Below are positions 7,825 to 16,129 of a stretch of 64,000 nucleotides of DNA, piece after piece. The translations under genes were made by a program, and so were the position numbers. A model generated the notes under the pieces. That model was not told the DNA's origin. It searched no databases and worked only from the letters and a program-made list of their open reading frames with translations. The DNA lies in NCBI GenBank assembly GCA_045564915.1, contig JBJLGL010000009.1:248001-312000 (forward strand). Direction: 5' to 3'. Source of the stretch: JAQWRV01 sp045564915 (GTDB taxonomy: Bacteria > Pseudomonadota > Alphaproteobacteria > Rhodospirillales > Rhodospirillaceae). Positions within the stretch are counted from its first letter, which is position 1, and every line of letters begins with the position of its first letter.

Positions 7825-10353
7825 CTAAAGCTCGGCTTCAATCTGTTCTAGTTCAAAGCATTCGATGCGGTCATCCACTTGAATATCCTGATAATTTGCG
7901 AAAGCTGCGCCACACTCCGTACCATGGCGCACTTCTTTTACGTCATCTTTAAACCGTTTGAGCTGAGATAAATCACCCTCATGGATAACAATATTATCTC
8001 GCAATAAACGCACTTTACATCCACGCTTAATCTGGCCCTCAGTGACAATACACCCGGCAACCTTGCCAACTTTAGATACCGCAAACACTTCTTTGACATC
8101 GGCGTAACCCAGGAAATTCTCCCGGTATCGTGGTGCAAGGCGACCCGAAAGCACGGCCTTAATATCATCGGCAACATCGTAAATAATCGAATAATAGCGG
8201 ACATCGACGTGATCACGTTTTGCTAGTTCCCTAGCTTGCGAATTAGCTCTGACATTAAATCCGATGATGACAGCCTTAGAAGCCACAGCCAGCGTAATAT
8301 CTGATTCGTTGACCGGCCCCACCGCACCATGAATAACTTTAACTTGTGCGCGTTCTGTGCCTATTTTCTCTAGAGTCCCTATTAACGCTTCGACAGAGCC
8401 TTGAACATCTGCCTTTATCACTACAGGCATGTCTTCGTTTTCGCCGGCTTGAATCTTAGCAAACATTTGTTCCATAGTTGAAACACCGCTAGCCGCTGCA
8501 ATATCTCGGGCTTTACGACCGCGAAAGTCGGAAACTTCGCGTGCCCTAGCCTCGCTTTCTACAACAATAAAATCATCACCGGCATGTGGAGTGCCATTAA
8601 ACCCAAGAACCTCTACAGGCGCGGACGGCAGCGCAGATTTGATCTGGATATTTTGGTCATTAACTAGTGCACGTACTCTGCCCCATTCGCTACCGGACAC
8701 AAAAATGTCGCCAACCTGTAGGGTGCCGCGTTGAACGAGAACTGTGGCAACAGAACCCTTGCCCTTTTCTATCTTGGCTTCTACCACTACACCTTCGGCA
8801 GAGCGGTCTGGGTTGGCCTTAATATCAAGCAGCTCCGCTTGTAACTGAATCGCTTCCAGTAGCTTATTAAGGTTTGTTTTCTGTATTGCTGACACTTCGA
8901 CGGTGAGGGTCTCACCACCCATCTCTTCAACAACAACTTCATGACTAAGCAACTCTTGACGGACGCGGTCAGCATTTGCTTCTGGCTTATCCATCTTGTT
9001 AATTGCGACAATTATTGGAACTTCAGCAGTCTTCGCATGTTTAATAGCTTCTATGGTTTGTGGCATGATGCCGTCATCTGCCGCAACGACCAGGACAACA
9101 ATGTCGGTTGCCCTTGCTCCGCGTGAGCGCATGGCCGTAAACGCCTCATGGCCCGGTGTGTCTAAAAAAGTAATTTTTCGGTCGGCATCAAGGCGCACTT
9201 GATATGCGCCAATGTGTTGGGTAATTCCACCCGCTTCTCCGCCAACAATATCACTTGCACGTAGAGCATCAAGCAATGAGGTTTTTCCATGATCAACATG
9301 GCCCATGACTGTGACAACGGGGGGCCGGTTCTCGGTCGCGTTATCGTCGTCTGGTCCAGTGTTTAAACCCTCGAGCACGTCATCCTCAGCGACACGAGTA
9401 ATCTTGTGTCCAAATTCCTGCGCAACCAACTCTGCAGTATCAGCATCAATGACTTCATTGATTGTCGCCATAACACCAAGTTTCATCAAAACCTTAATGA
9501 CATTACCAGACTGCTCGGCCATACGATTCGATAATTCTTGAACCGTAATGTTCTCTGGAACTATGACGTCGCGCACAATTTTCTCTGTAGCCTGCGAGCC
9601 CTTCACTACCTGCATTTGCTTGCGGCGTTCTTTCTCCTGAGCGCGCTTCAAGGCAGCAACACTGCGTCCGCGATCAACGTGATCATCACCCTCCAAGGCT
9701 GCGCTAATAGTTAACTTGCCCGAGCGGCGTCTTTTATCTCCCTTTTTAGCAGCTAGCTGTTTATTCCCAGGTTTTAATTTCTTAGCTGCCTTGGTGTCCT
9801 CAGAGTCTTCATCTGCAACTAACTTGGCCTTGGCAGGCACCCTTTCTGCTGGACGTTCCTCATCAGGTATAACTGGTATGATCGGGGCATCTTGCTCAAC
9901 GGCCTCTTCTGTAGCCGTGGCTTTGCTAGGTTCAGATGGTTGAGACTTTATCGCTTCTTCATTGGTGCCAGCTTCCACGGAAAGCTGCTTCTGAAGCAAT
10001 TCCTCGTTCTCGCGTCGTTCTTCCTCTTCCTGCCGTTCTATTTCTTCGACACGTTTGGCTTCTTGAAGGACTTTAAGTCTATGGGCCTTCTCTTCTTCGC
10101 TTAGTTTGCGTTGAACCGTATCAGCAGCCTCTTCGGCGCTCAGCTTCTTGGCCGCGATAGGATTTTTTGTGCGAATCTCTTGAACCTTACCGTCAGCGCC
10201 AATCTCGAACTGCCGTTTTCTTTTTCTTTCAACTTGAACAACTTTGCTTCGTCCATGCGAAAAACTTTGCCGGACCTGGCCGGTCTCGACAGTCTTCTTT
10301 AGTTCTAACTTGCCGCGTCCTAGAGTCAGCGGCTTCTTCGCTTCATTCGACAT
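7825..10353 (-). CDS. infB: Translation initiation factor IF-2
   Basis: GTPase that recruits fMet-tRNA to the 30S subunit and promotes subunit joining. 842 aa. A charged Lys/Glu-rich N-terminal region (about aa 1-270) precedes the G domain: G1 in GHVDHGKTSLLDALR, G3 as DTPGHEAF, G4 as NKMDKPEAN. Two beta-barrel domains and the initiator-tRNA-binding C-terminus follow. The frame runs back to a TTG at 10368; I prefer the ATG at 10353 because it gives the common IF-2 start (MSNEAKKPLTLGRGK). It follows the YlxR gene by about 40 bp within the nusA operon. Confidence 0.97.
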   Translation of the reverse strand: MSNEAKKPLTLGRGKLELKKTVETGQVRQSFSHGRSKVVQVERKRKRQFEIGADGKVQEIRTKNPIAAKKLSAEEAADTVQRKLSEEEKAHRLKVLQEAKRVEEIERQEEEERRENEELLQKQLSVEAGTNEEAIKSQPSEPSKATATEEAVEQDAPIIPVIPDEERPAERVPAKAKLVADEDSEDTKAAKKLKPGNKQLAAKKGDKRRRSGKLTISAALEGDDHVDRGRSVAALKRAQEKERRKQMQVVKGSQATEKIVRDVIVPENITVQELSNRMAEQSGNVIKVLMKLGVMATINEVIDADTAELVAQEFGHKITRVAEDDVLEGLNTGPDDDNATENRPPVVTVMGHVDHGKTSLLDALRASDIVGGEAGGITQHIGAYQVRLDADRKITFLDTPGHEAFTAMRSRGARATDIVVLVVAADDGIMPQTIEAIKHAKTAEVPIIVAINKMDKPEANADRVRQELLSHEVVVEEMGGETLTVEVSAIQKTNLNKLLEAIQLQAELLDIKANPDRSAEGVVVEAKIEKGKGSVATVLVQRGTLQVGDIFVSGSEWGRVRALVNDQNIQIKSALPSAPVEVLGFNGTPHAGDDFIVVESEARAREVSDFRGRKARDIAAASGVSTMEQMFAKIQAGENEDMPVVIKADVQGSVEALIGTLEKIGTERAQVKVIHGAVGPVNESDITLAVASKAVIIGFNVRANSQARELAKRDHVDVRYYSIIYDVADDIKAVLSGRLAPRYRENFLGYADVKEVFAVSKVGKVAGCIVTEGQIKRGCKVRLLRDNIVIHEGDLSQLKRFKDDVKEVRHGTECGAAFANYQDIQVDDRIECFELEQIEAEL

Positions 10354-10395
10354 ACAGATCCGTACCAATCTAATCGCGAAAGAAAGTTCTTCCGG

Positions 10396-11052
10396 TTAAC
10401 TTTTATTATTCTGCCTGTCAGCAGAATTAACACCACGCAATCTTATTACGTCTCTACGTAGTGCATCTGTTAATTTGTGGGCGCTCAGAGCTACATGGAC
10501 TACATGTTCCCGGCCAAGCGCCTGGCCTAAATCAAACCCAGTAAAATCATCAATTACCGTAACATCGGGACCTATTTCCCTCATTCTTCTCTGGCCAGCG
10601 GCTGACCCGTCAGAGGCCTCCAACAAGAAACTAGCCTGACCCGTTTTGATGTGCGCTCGCACCTTCTCAAAGCCCATTGTCACAAGCCCGGCCCTTCTGG
10701 CCAGGCCAAGATGATCAAGGCAGCGACGTTTGAGTCCTGCCGCAACTAAGCTTCCAAGACTCTCTGGCACCTCAACAGACTGCCGAGCTGCCCTGGAAAA
10801 CAAACCCTTAGACACGGCGGCTTCTATCATATCTTGCTCAGCCTTCAACCACAAACCCCGTCCCGGGAGGCGTTCTGAAACGTCAAATACGAGGCAATTT
10901 TGTGGGTCAACCACGAATCGTAACAGCTCTGCCTTGGAGCGACATTCTCCGCTCACAAGACAGGAGCGTAGCGGATTGCGGCCGAAATGCCGATCACGAT
11001 TATAGCCCGGGCCAGGCCCGCCAGACTTTTGTGTCGCGCTTTCGGCTGACAT
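10396..11052 (-). CDS. ylxR: YlxR family RNA-binding protein with C-terminal L7Ae-like domain (DUF448)
   Basis: Small RNA-binding protein of the nusA operon, 218 aa from the ATG at 11052. The N-terminal YlxR domain (about aa 25-110) carries the family's RSCLVSGECRSKAELLRFV and GRGLWL segments. The C-terminal half (about 115-205) looks like an L7Ae/L30e-like RNA-binding fold (LGLARRAGLVTMGFEKV), an arrangement usual in Alphaproteobacteria. The frame extends to a GTG at 11094 that overlaps nusA by 4 nt, but AAGGAA upstream of 11052 favours the shorter form. Exact role unknown; homologs bind RNA or affect transcription. Confidence 0.9.
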   Translation of the reverse strand: MSAESATQKSGGPGPGYNRDRHFGRNPLRSCLVSGECRSKAELLRFVVDPQNCLVFDVSERLPGRGLWLKAEQDMIEAAVSKGLFSRAARQSVEVPESLGSLVAAGLKRRCLDHLGLARRAGLVTMGFEKVRAHIKTGQASFLLEASDGSAAGQRRMREIGPDVTVIDDFTGFDLGQALGREHVVHVALSAHKLTDALRRDVIRLRGVNSADRQNNKS

Positions 11053-11090
11053 TAGTGTTCCTTGTGTTGTTGGTTGAGACGCAGAATAGA

Positions 11091-12674
11091 TCACGTAGAC
11101 ACTGTTTCCTCTTCTAATGGGTTGTCAGGAATATCATCATCGGTTTCTGATTCTTCGTTATCAAACCAATGAGCCCGCGCCGCCATAATCATCGCGTCTG
11201 CCTGCTCCATACTCAAAACACCTACCCCTAAGATGTCGATCAGCTCATCTGACGCTAGATCGGCCAGATCGTCACGCGTCTTAATACTGTTCTCGCCTAG
11301 TTTGACGATAATTTCTATTTCCAGCCCTTCAATATCTGCATTAAGGAGGTCCTCGCCTACTCCCAGGTCACTGAGTTTAGCCATTAGCTTCTTATTCTGT
11401 TCTTCTATATAGGCCTGTGCTCGTGCCTTAAGCTCGTTGGCAATATCTTCATCGAAACCTTCGATAGTTTCTAGTTCGTCGTCTGGAACAAACGCGACCT
11501 CTTCTACGGATGTGAAGCCTTCAGTCACAAGAAGATGGGCGATTACGTCGTCAACGTCCAGCGCATCAATGAACGCCTTTGAGCGGCTGTGGAATTCTTC
11601 CTGGCGTCGTGCACTTTCTTCGTCTTCGGTCAGAATATCGATGGTCCAGCCGGTTAGATGTGAGGCAAGGCGTACATTTTGACCACGGCGGCCAATGGCT
11701 AAGGATAACTGATCATCTGGGACAACGACTTCTATGCGTCCCGAATCCTCATCTAACACCACTTTGGACACTTCTGCGGGCGCAAGACCATTTACGACGA
11801 AGGTCGCAGGATCCTCATTCCATTGAATTATGTCTATCTTCTCACCCTGTAGCTCTGCAACAACGGCCTGAACACGGCTACCGCGCATTCCTACGCATGC
11901 GCCTACAGGGTCGATGGAATTATCCTTTGAAATAACTGCAATCTTGGCACGGCTGCCAGGGTCTCTGGCCACGGACTTAATTTCTATGATGCCGTCATAG
12001 ATTTCAGGGACTTCTTGTGCAAACAGCATGGCCATGAACTCTGGGCAGGTGCGAGATAGAAAAATCTGTGGTCCGCGGGCTTCTTCACGGACGTCAACAA
12101 TGTATGCACGAACTCTATCTCCATTCTTAAAATGTTCTCTGGGGATCAAGTCGTCGCGACGCAGCAAACCCTCTGCACGTCCCAAGTCGACAACAACATT
12201 ACCAAACTCCACGCGTTTAACTAACCCGTTAACAATTTCTCCAATGCGGTCCTTATATTCCTCATACTGTCGAGCGCGCTCGGCTTCTCTGACACGCTGA
12301 ACAATAACCTGTTTGGCCATTTGCGAGGAAATACGCCCAAAATCAATTGGTGGAAGAGCATCAACTAGAAAATCACCAACCTTAGCGTCTTCTTTCTTAC
12401 TTTGTGCCTGGTCTAGCGTCAGTTGAATGTTCTCATCTTCGATAGCTTCTTCGTTCTCTACAACCTCCAAATACCTTGCAAGCCGGATCTCTCCAGTCCT
12501 CCTGTCTATCGCAGCACGTATATCTTTTTCATGCCCATATTTCGAGCGACCTGCTTTTTGTATGGCCTGCTCCATAATGATAAAAACCTCTTCACGTTCT
12601 ATGGATTTGTCTCGGGCAACCGTATCCGCCACCTGGATGAGTTCGGGGCGAGGCATGGCAATGCTTTGGGACAT
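11091..12674 (-). CDS. nusA: Transcription termination/antitermination factor NusA
   Basis: RNA polymerase-binding factor that modulates pausing, termination and antitermination. 527 aa. An N-terminal RNAP-binding domain (about 1-130) is followed by S1 (VNGLVKRVEFGNVVVDLGRAEG, about 140-205) and two KH domains, with CVGMRGSRVQAVVAEL and AIGRRGQNVRLASHLTGW. The C-terminus has two helix-hairpin acidic repeats (DDELETIEGFDEDIA and LADLASDELIDILGVG), as in most proteobacteria. It lies 37 bp after rimP; its end overlaps the longest ylxR frame. Confidence 0.97.
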   Translation of the reverse strand: MSQSIAMPRPELIQVADTVARDKSIEREEVFIIMEQAIQKAGRSKYGHEKDIRAAIDRRTGEIRLARYLEVVENEEAIEDENIQLTLDQAQSKKEDAKVGDFLVDALPPIDFGRISSQMAKQVIVQRVREAERARQYEEYKDRIGEIVNGLVKRVEFGNVVVDLGRAEGLLRRDDLIPREHFKNGDRVRAYIVDVREEARGPQIFLSRTCPEFMAMLFAQEVPEIYDGIIEIKSVARDPGSRAKIAVISKDNSIDPVGACVGMRGSRVQAVVAELQGEKIDIIQWNEDPATFVVNGLAPAEVSKVVLDEDSGRIEVVVPDDQLSLAIGRRGQNVRLASHLTGWTIDILTEDEESARRQEEFHSRSKAFIDALDVDDVIAHLLVTEGFTSVEEVAFVPDDELETIEGFDEDIANELKARAQAYIEEQNKKLMAKLSDLGVGEDLLNADIEGLEIEIIVKLGENSIKTRDDLADLASDELIDILGVGVLSMEQADAMIMAARAHWFDNEESETDDDIPDNPLEEETVST

Positions 12675-12711
12675 GATTTTTAGCTCACTTTAGTTTGATG
12701 TGCGTTTAACG

Positions 12712-13200
12712 TTAGTTGTTATTTGCGGTTGCAATGAGGTCATCGGTCAAAACAAGTTGCGCCCGGCTTACCTCGGGCAAAGGCACTGAAATCTGCGCAC
12801 CATTCATGGTAACTTTTACTCTGCCGTCAGGTGACAAACCCTCAAGAACACCTTGAAATTTCTTTCTACCCTCCACGGGCCGTCTGGTCTGAATCCTTAC
12901 TTCATAGCCTACAAACGTGGAGAAATCTTTGCGGCGTGTTAGTGGTCGATCAATGCCAGCCGAGCTGACTTCAAGATTATATTGGCCATCTATTGGGTCT
13001 TCAGAATCGAATAGTTCAGATAGCACTAGACTGATGGAAGTGCAGTCATCAATATTTATCTGCCCACCATCAAGCCGGTCGGCCATTACCTGCAGACTAC
13101 GGCGACCCCCCTCTCCAGTGATGGCAACTCGCACTACATCGAAGCCCATAGGCGCCAAGACAGGAGAAATTTTATCTTCAAGCCAGGTCAATCGTTCCAT
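12712..13200 (-). CDS. rimP: Ribosome maturation factor RimP
   Basis: Assembly factor for the 30S subunit, 162 aa. Two domains are visible: an N-terminal alpha/beta domain with LEVSSAGIDRPLTRRKDF (about aa 76-93), and a C-terminal SH3-like barrel with KKFQGVLEGLSPDGRVKVTM. The frame extends to 13284, but that extension would cross the terminator hairpin at 13260-13278, so I place the start at the ATG at 13200, the normal family N-terminus (MERLTWLEDKISPVL). It is the first gene of the rimP-nusA-ylxR-infB-rbfA-truB-rpsO-pnp cluster. Confidence 0.93.
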   Translation of the reverse strand: MERLTWLEDKISPVLAPMGFDVVRVAITGEGGRRSLQVMADRLDGGQINIDDCTSISLVLSELFDSEDPIDGQYNLEVSSAGIDRPLTRRKDFSTFVGYEVRIQTRRPVEGRKKFQGVLEGLSPDGRVKVTMNGAQISVPLPEVSRAQLVLTDDLIATANNN

Positions 13201-13246
13201 CGCGATCAAACACCTTGTAAGCAGCACGCCTCCTGCACCCTGTACC

Positions 13247-13278
13247 CTAAAACAAAAAAAGTGGGCCAATGGCCCACT
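13247..13278 (-). terminator. Rho-independent terminator after trmB
   Basis: On the minus strand an 8-bp stem AGTGGGCC/GGCCCACT with a 3-nt loop (13260-13278) is followed directly by TTTTTTT and then GTTTT (13247-13260). It lies 56 bp after the trmB stop and 60 bp before the rimP start. It should end the metK-trmB transcript and implies a separate rimP promoter in 13201-13246. It is the clearest terminator in the window. Confidence 0.88.
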
Positions 13279-13333
13279 CCTCAAGTCATCAGACGTGTGA
13301 AGTTAGGACGCCCGTATAATGGGATTCGCGCTG

Positions 13334-14065
13334 CTAAGCAAGGTTTTTACCTTTTCTGGATGCAGACCTGGTCAGGGTTAGGTAGAAGGGGATACGCCCC
13401 TCACGCAGTGCCTTTTTCTCATATCGTGTAGCAATGCTGTCGGAAGGCCTTTGACGCCAATCATCTGGGCTGCTTACTTTCCAATCAAAATAGGGATGAA
13501 TGGGGCCGTGAAGGAGACACCAGCGGGCATAGATGGGATGGTCTGTAGCAATGCGTAATTCTGCGCCAGGAGACATAACACGGGCGAGTTTGGATAAAGA
13601 TTCGGTGCAGATAAAGCGCCTCTTAGCGTGCCTAGTCTTTGGCCAGGGGTCGGGATAAAGAAGAAAAACACGTTCCAGGACACCTCTTTCTAGGGCGGGG
13701 ATTAGGGCTCGCACATCATCATTAAATATACGTATGTTGGAGAGGTTTTTTTGCTCACAGTGCTGTAGAAGCGAGGCGATACCATTTTCAAAAACTTCAG
13801 CACCAATGAACCCTATGTTTGGATGGGCCAGCGCTTGCGCTGCTATGTGTTCGCCACTCCCGAAGCCAATCTCTAGCCAAAGTGCGTCAACCCCGTGTTG
13901 AAACAGATTCTCACAAGTTATCGGCTCAACGCAGCTGTCGAGATCAATCTGAAGCGATGAAAGGGCGTTGTCGATCAAAGCTTTTCGACCAGAGCGCAGA
14001 CGCTTACCTTTACGGCGGCCATAAAGGCGCAAAGACGGATCAGGACGTGATGTTTTATCAGACAC
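13334..14065 (-). CDS. trmB: tRNA (guanine(46)-N7)-methyltransferase
   Basis: SAM-dependent enzyme making m7G46 in the tRNA variable loop. 243 aa. The Rossmann-fold core shows LWLEIGFGSGEHIAAQA (SAM-binding motif I, about aa 63-79), then IGAEVFENG. The substrate-binding segment is LLYPDPWPKTRHAKRRFI (about 135-152), with the family PDPWPK motif. The C-terminus has the usual TRYEKKALREGRIPFYL. It overlaps the end of metK by 8 nt, so the SAM maker and a SAM user are coupled. Confidence 0.96.
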   Translation of the reverse strand: MSDKTSRPDPSLRLYGRRKGKRLRSGRKALIDNALSSLQIDLDSCVEPITCENLFQHGVDALWLEIGFGSGEHIAAQALAHPNIGFIGAEVFENGIASLLQHCEQKNLSNIRIFNDDVRALIPALERGVLERVFLLYPDPWPKTRHAKRRFICTESLSKLARVMSPGAELRIATDHPIYARWCLLHGPIHPYFDWKVSSPDDWRQRPSDSIATRYEKKALREGRIPFYLTLTRSASRKGKNLA

Positions 14066-15230
14066 CGAAAACTGATTTGAGGTCCGGTACGAGGTCTAAA
14101 AGCTCCCATGAAAATCCACCCGTCTCATCTGGCTGACGACCGAAGTGGCCATATGAGGCAGTGCGGGCATAGATAGGCTGGTTTAGTTTAAGATGCTGTC
14201 TGATGCCTCTGGGGCTGAGATCCATAAGATCTTGTAACACTGCAGAAAGCTTGGCCTCTTCAACTTTGCCCGTGCTTTGTGTGTCAACGTAGACAGAGAG
14301 CGGTCTAGACACACCAATTGCATAAGACAGCTGAATAAGGCACCGCTCCGCGAGACCAGCTGCAACGACATTCTTAGCCAGGTAACGCGCAGCATAAGCA
14401 GCAGAACGGTCAACTTTCGTGGGATCTTTTCCAGAAAAAGCGCCACCCCCGTGGGGTGCTGCTCCACCGTATGTGTCGACTATAATCTTACGGCCGGTCA
14501 ATCCACAGTCTCCGTCCGGACCACCAATAACAAATCGACCGGTTGGATTAACGTAAAATGCATCATCAGCGCACATCCAACCTTCCGGCAAAACTTTCTC
14601 AACATGGGTTCGCACCGCTGCACGTATGCTGTCTTGATCAACGTCATCAGAATGTTGGGTTGAGACAACAACGGATGTCGCGCTCACTGGTTTACGGTCA
14701 CGGTATTGGAGACTGATCTGGCTCTTAGAATCGGGACCTATGAATGAAGCATCACCCGAATGTCTGGCATCCGCTAATGACTTAAGGATCTGATGAGAAT
14801 AATGAATGGGTGCAGGCATTAACTCTGGTGTTTCGGTAACGGCATAGCCAAACATAATCCCTTGATCGCCAGCACCCTCGTCTTTATTGCCCAGGGAGTC
14901 GACCCCCATAGCGATATCAGCAGACTGGCTGTGAACGTGACACTCAACATCCATATTCTTCCAATGAAAGCCGTCTTGTTCATATCCGATGTCTTTTACA
15001 GCGCCGCGCGCAGCTTCAATAATTTTTTTATCCGTTACAGAGGCTGGTCCGCGCACTTCACCGGCAAGCACCACACGATTGGTAGTGCATAGGGTTTCAA
15101 CCGCAACCCTTGCTTCGGGGTCTGTTGCCAAGAATAGATCAACAACTTCGTCGGAGACACGGTCACTTACCTTATCCGGATGGCCCTCGGACACAGATTC
15201 ACTTGTAAAAATATAGTCAGATAATGACAC
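14058..15230 (-). CDS. metK: S-adenosylmethionine synthetase
   Basis: Makes S-adenosylmethionine from ATP and methionine. 390 aa, standard length. Key motifs: EGHPDKVSDRVSDEVVD (about aa 16-32), GAGDQGIMFGYA (about 117-128), and the P-loop-like GGGAFSGKDPTKVDRSAAY (about 262-280). The start is a GTG at 15230 with AGGGAAA upstream. A 219-bp leader separates it from the regulator gene upstream. I looked there for SAM-II, SAM/SAH and SAH riboswitch cores and could not recognise one with confidence. It is coupled to trmB downstream (8-nt overlap) and the transcript ends at the terminator at 13247-13278. Confidence 0.97.
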   Translation of the reverse strand: MSLSDYIFTSESVSEGHPDKVSDRVSDEVVDLFLATDPEARVAVETLCTTNRVVLAGEVRGPASVTDKKIIEAARGAVKDIGYEQDGFHWKNMDVECHVHSQSADIAMGVDSLGNKDEGAGDQGIMFGYAVTETPELMPAPIHYSHQILKSLADARHSGDASFIGPDSKSQISLQYRDRKPVSATSVVVSTQHSDDVDQDSIRAAVRTHVEKVLPEGWMCADDAFYVNPTGRFVIGGPDGDCGLTGRKIIVDTYGGAAPHGGGAFSGKDPTKVDRSAAYAARYLAKNVVAAGLAERCLIQLSYAIGVSRPLSVYVDTQSTGKVEEAKLSAVLQDLMDLSPRGIRQHLKLNQPIYARTASYGHFGRQPDETGGFSWELLDLVPDLKSVFGV

Positions 15231-15449
15231 GAATGAATTTCCCTATTGCTAGATGAATGACTAAGATTTCAGCTGTCGGAGTTACCTGAACGTTCCTCAG
15301 TTTGCAAAGGTCCCAGGAAAGTTGACCGTTCCGCGGCTTGCTATGCGTATTATCTGGCTCACACTGAGGCCCGCGGTTCCAATTCCTTAGACGTCAAAAC
15401 AAAACCCCGCCGCAAAGGACAGGGCGTGATCAAAAAAAGCTAAATGGGT

Positions 15450-15944
15450 TTAGTCTTCGTCGAAGATCGCACCTTCTGCGGCGCCTAAAGACTTTGCCAA
15501 TTCGTAGATACGACGCCGCACCTGGGGGTCGGCAATTTTGTAGTATGCCCTGACTAATTCGAGTGTTTCGCGTTTGGTCATTGGCTCTGACTCCTTTTGT
15601 CTGGGCTCGTATGTGTGTTCGCTTAGATTTCGCGGGCTTGCTGCTTTAACCGCCTCTTCCATTTCCTCAAAGAAATAAGAAACGGGGCAGTCCAGTACAC
15701 GGCTTAAGTCCCAGAGTCGACTTGCACCAATGCGGTTTGAACCACGCTCATACTTCTGAACCTGCTGGAAGGTCAGGCTAATGGCCTCACCCAGCTTCTC
15801 CTGACTGAGACCAAGTAAAGTACGTCGCAGGCGCACGCGTCCACCAACATGCACGTCTACAGGATTGGGTTTGCCAGAAGGCATACGGCCACGGCTGGAG
15901 CGAGAAATTATAACTTCGCCCCCCTGTTTTTCGCGGAAATCCAC
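15450..15944 (-). CDS. XRE-family helix-turn-helix regulator
   Basis: DNA-binding regulator of 164 aa. A Cro/CI-type HTH occupies about aa 30-90: VGGRVRLRRTLLGLSQEKLGEAISLTFQQVQKYERGSNRI. The C-terminal part (about 115-155) is a conserved helical tail (LVRAYYKIADPQVRRRIYELAKSLG) seen in alphaproteobacterial homologs at this locus between lnt and metK. The GTG at 15944 has AGGAAA 7 nt upstream. Many homologs start near MPSGKPNPVDVHVG (15884), which is an alternative. A good sigma70-like promoter lies just upstream. Its targets are unknown. Confidence 0.88.
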   Translation of the reverse strand: MDFREKQGGEVIISRSSRGRMPSGKPNPVDVHVGGRVRLRRTLLGLSQEKLGEAISLTFQQVQKYERGSNRIGASRLWDLSRVLDCPVSYFFEEMEEAVKAASPRNLSEHTYEPRQKESEPMTKRETLELVRAYYKIADPQVRRRIYELAKSLGAAEGAIFDED

Positions 15945-15984
15945 TAATTTCCTATCCTAGCCTTTTGGGTCGTTTACCAAGCGT

Positions 15985-16013
15985 AATCTACCATGTCGGG
16001 CAAGTTTTATCAA
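15985..16013 (-). promoter_or_regulatory. Sigma70-like promoter for the XRE regulator
   Basis: On the minus strand, TTGATA (16008-16013) and TAGATT (15985-15990) are separated by exactly 17 nt. The -10 box ends about 40 nt before the GTG start and its Shine-Dalgarno sequence. The surrounding 185 bp is AT-rich and carries no gene. The assignment rests on spacing and consensus match only. Confidence 0.6.
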
Positions 16014-16129
16014 CTAAACGTTGTAGTTTTCCCATATACAATCAGCAAAGCTATAGACTTTTTTGCATAACAATTTAGGTGTCGCTGGCTTAATTAGATA
16101 ATAAAATGAACAACAAAACGATCTCATTA

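Noticed and set aside
15385..15431. Possible terminator after the XRE gene on the minus strand (GGCGGGGTTTTGTTTT)
   Set aside because: The upstream arm pairs poorly (about 4 bp with a long loop), so the T-rich run alone is not enough.
15231..15449. Possible SAM-sensing riboswitch upstream of metK
   Set aside because: The 219-bp leader was checked for SAM-II, SAM/SAH and SAH cores; no core matched well enough to call. A covariance-model search would settle it.
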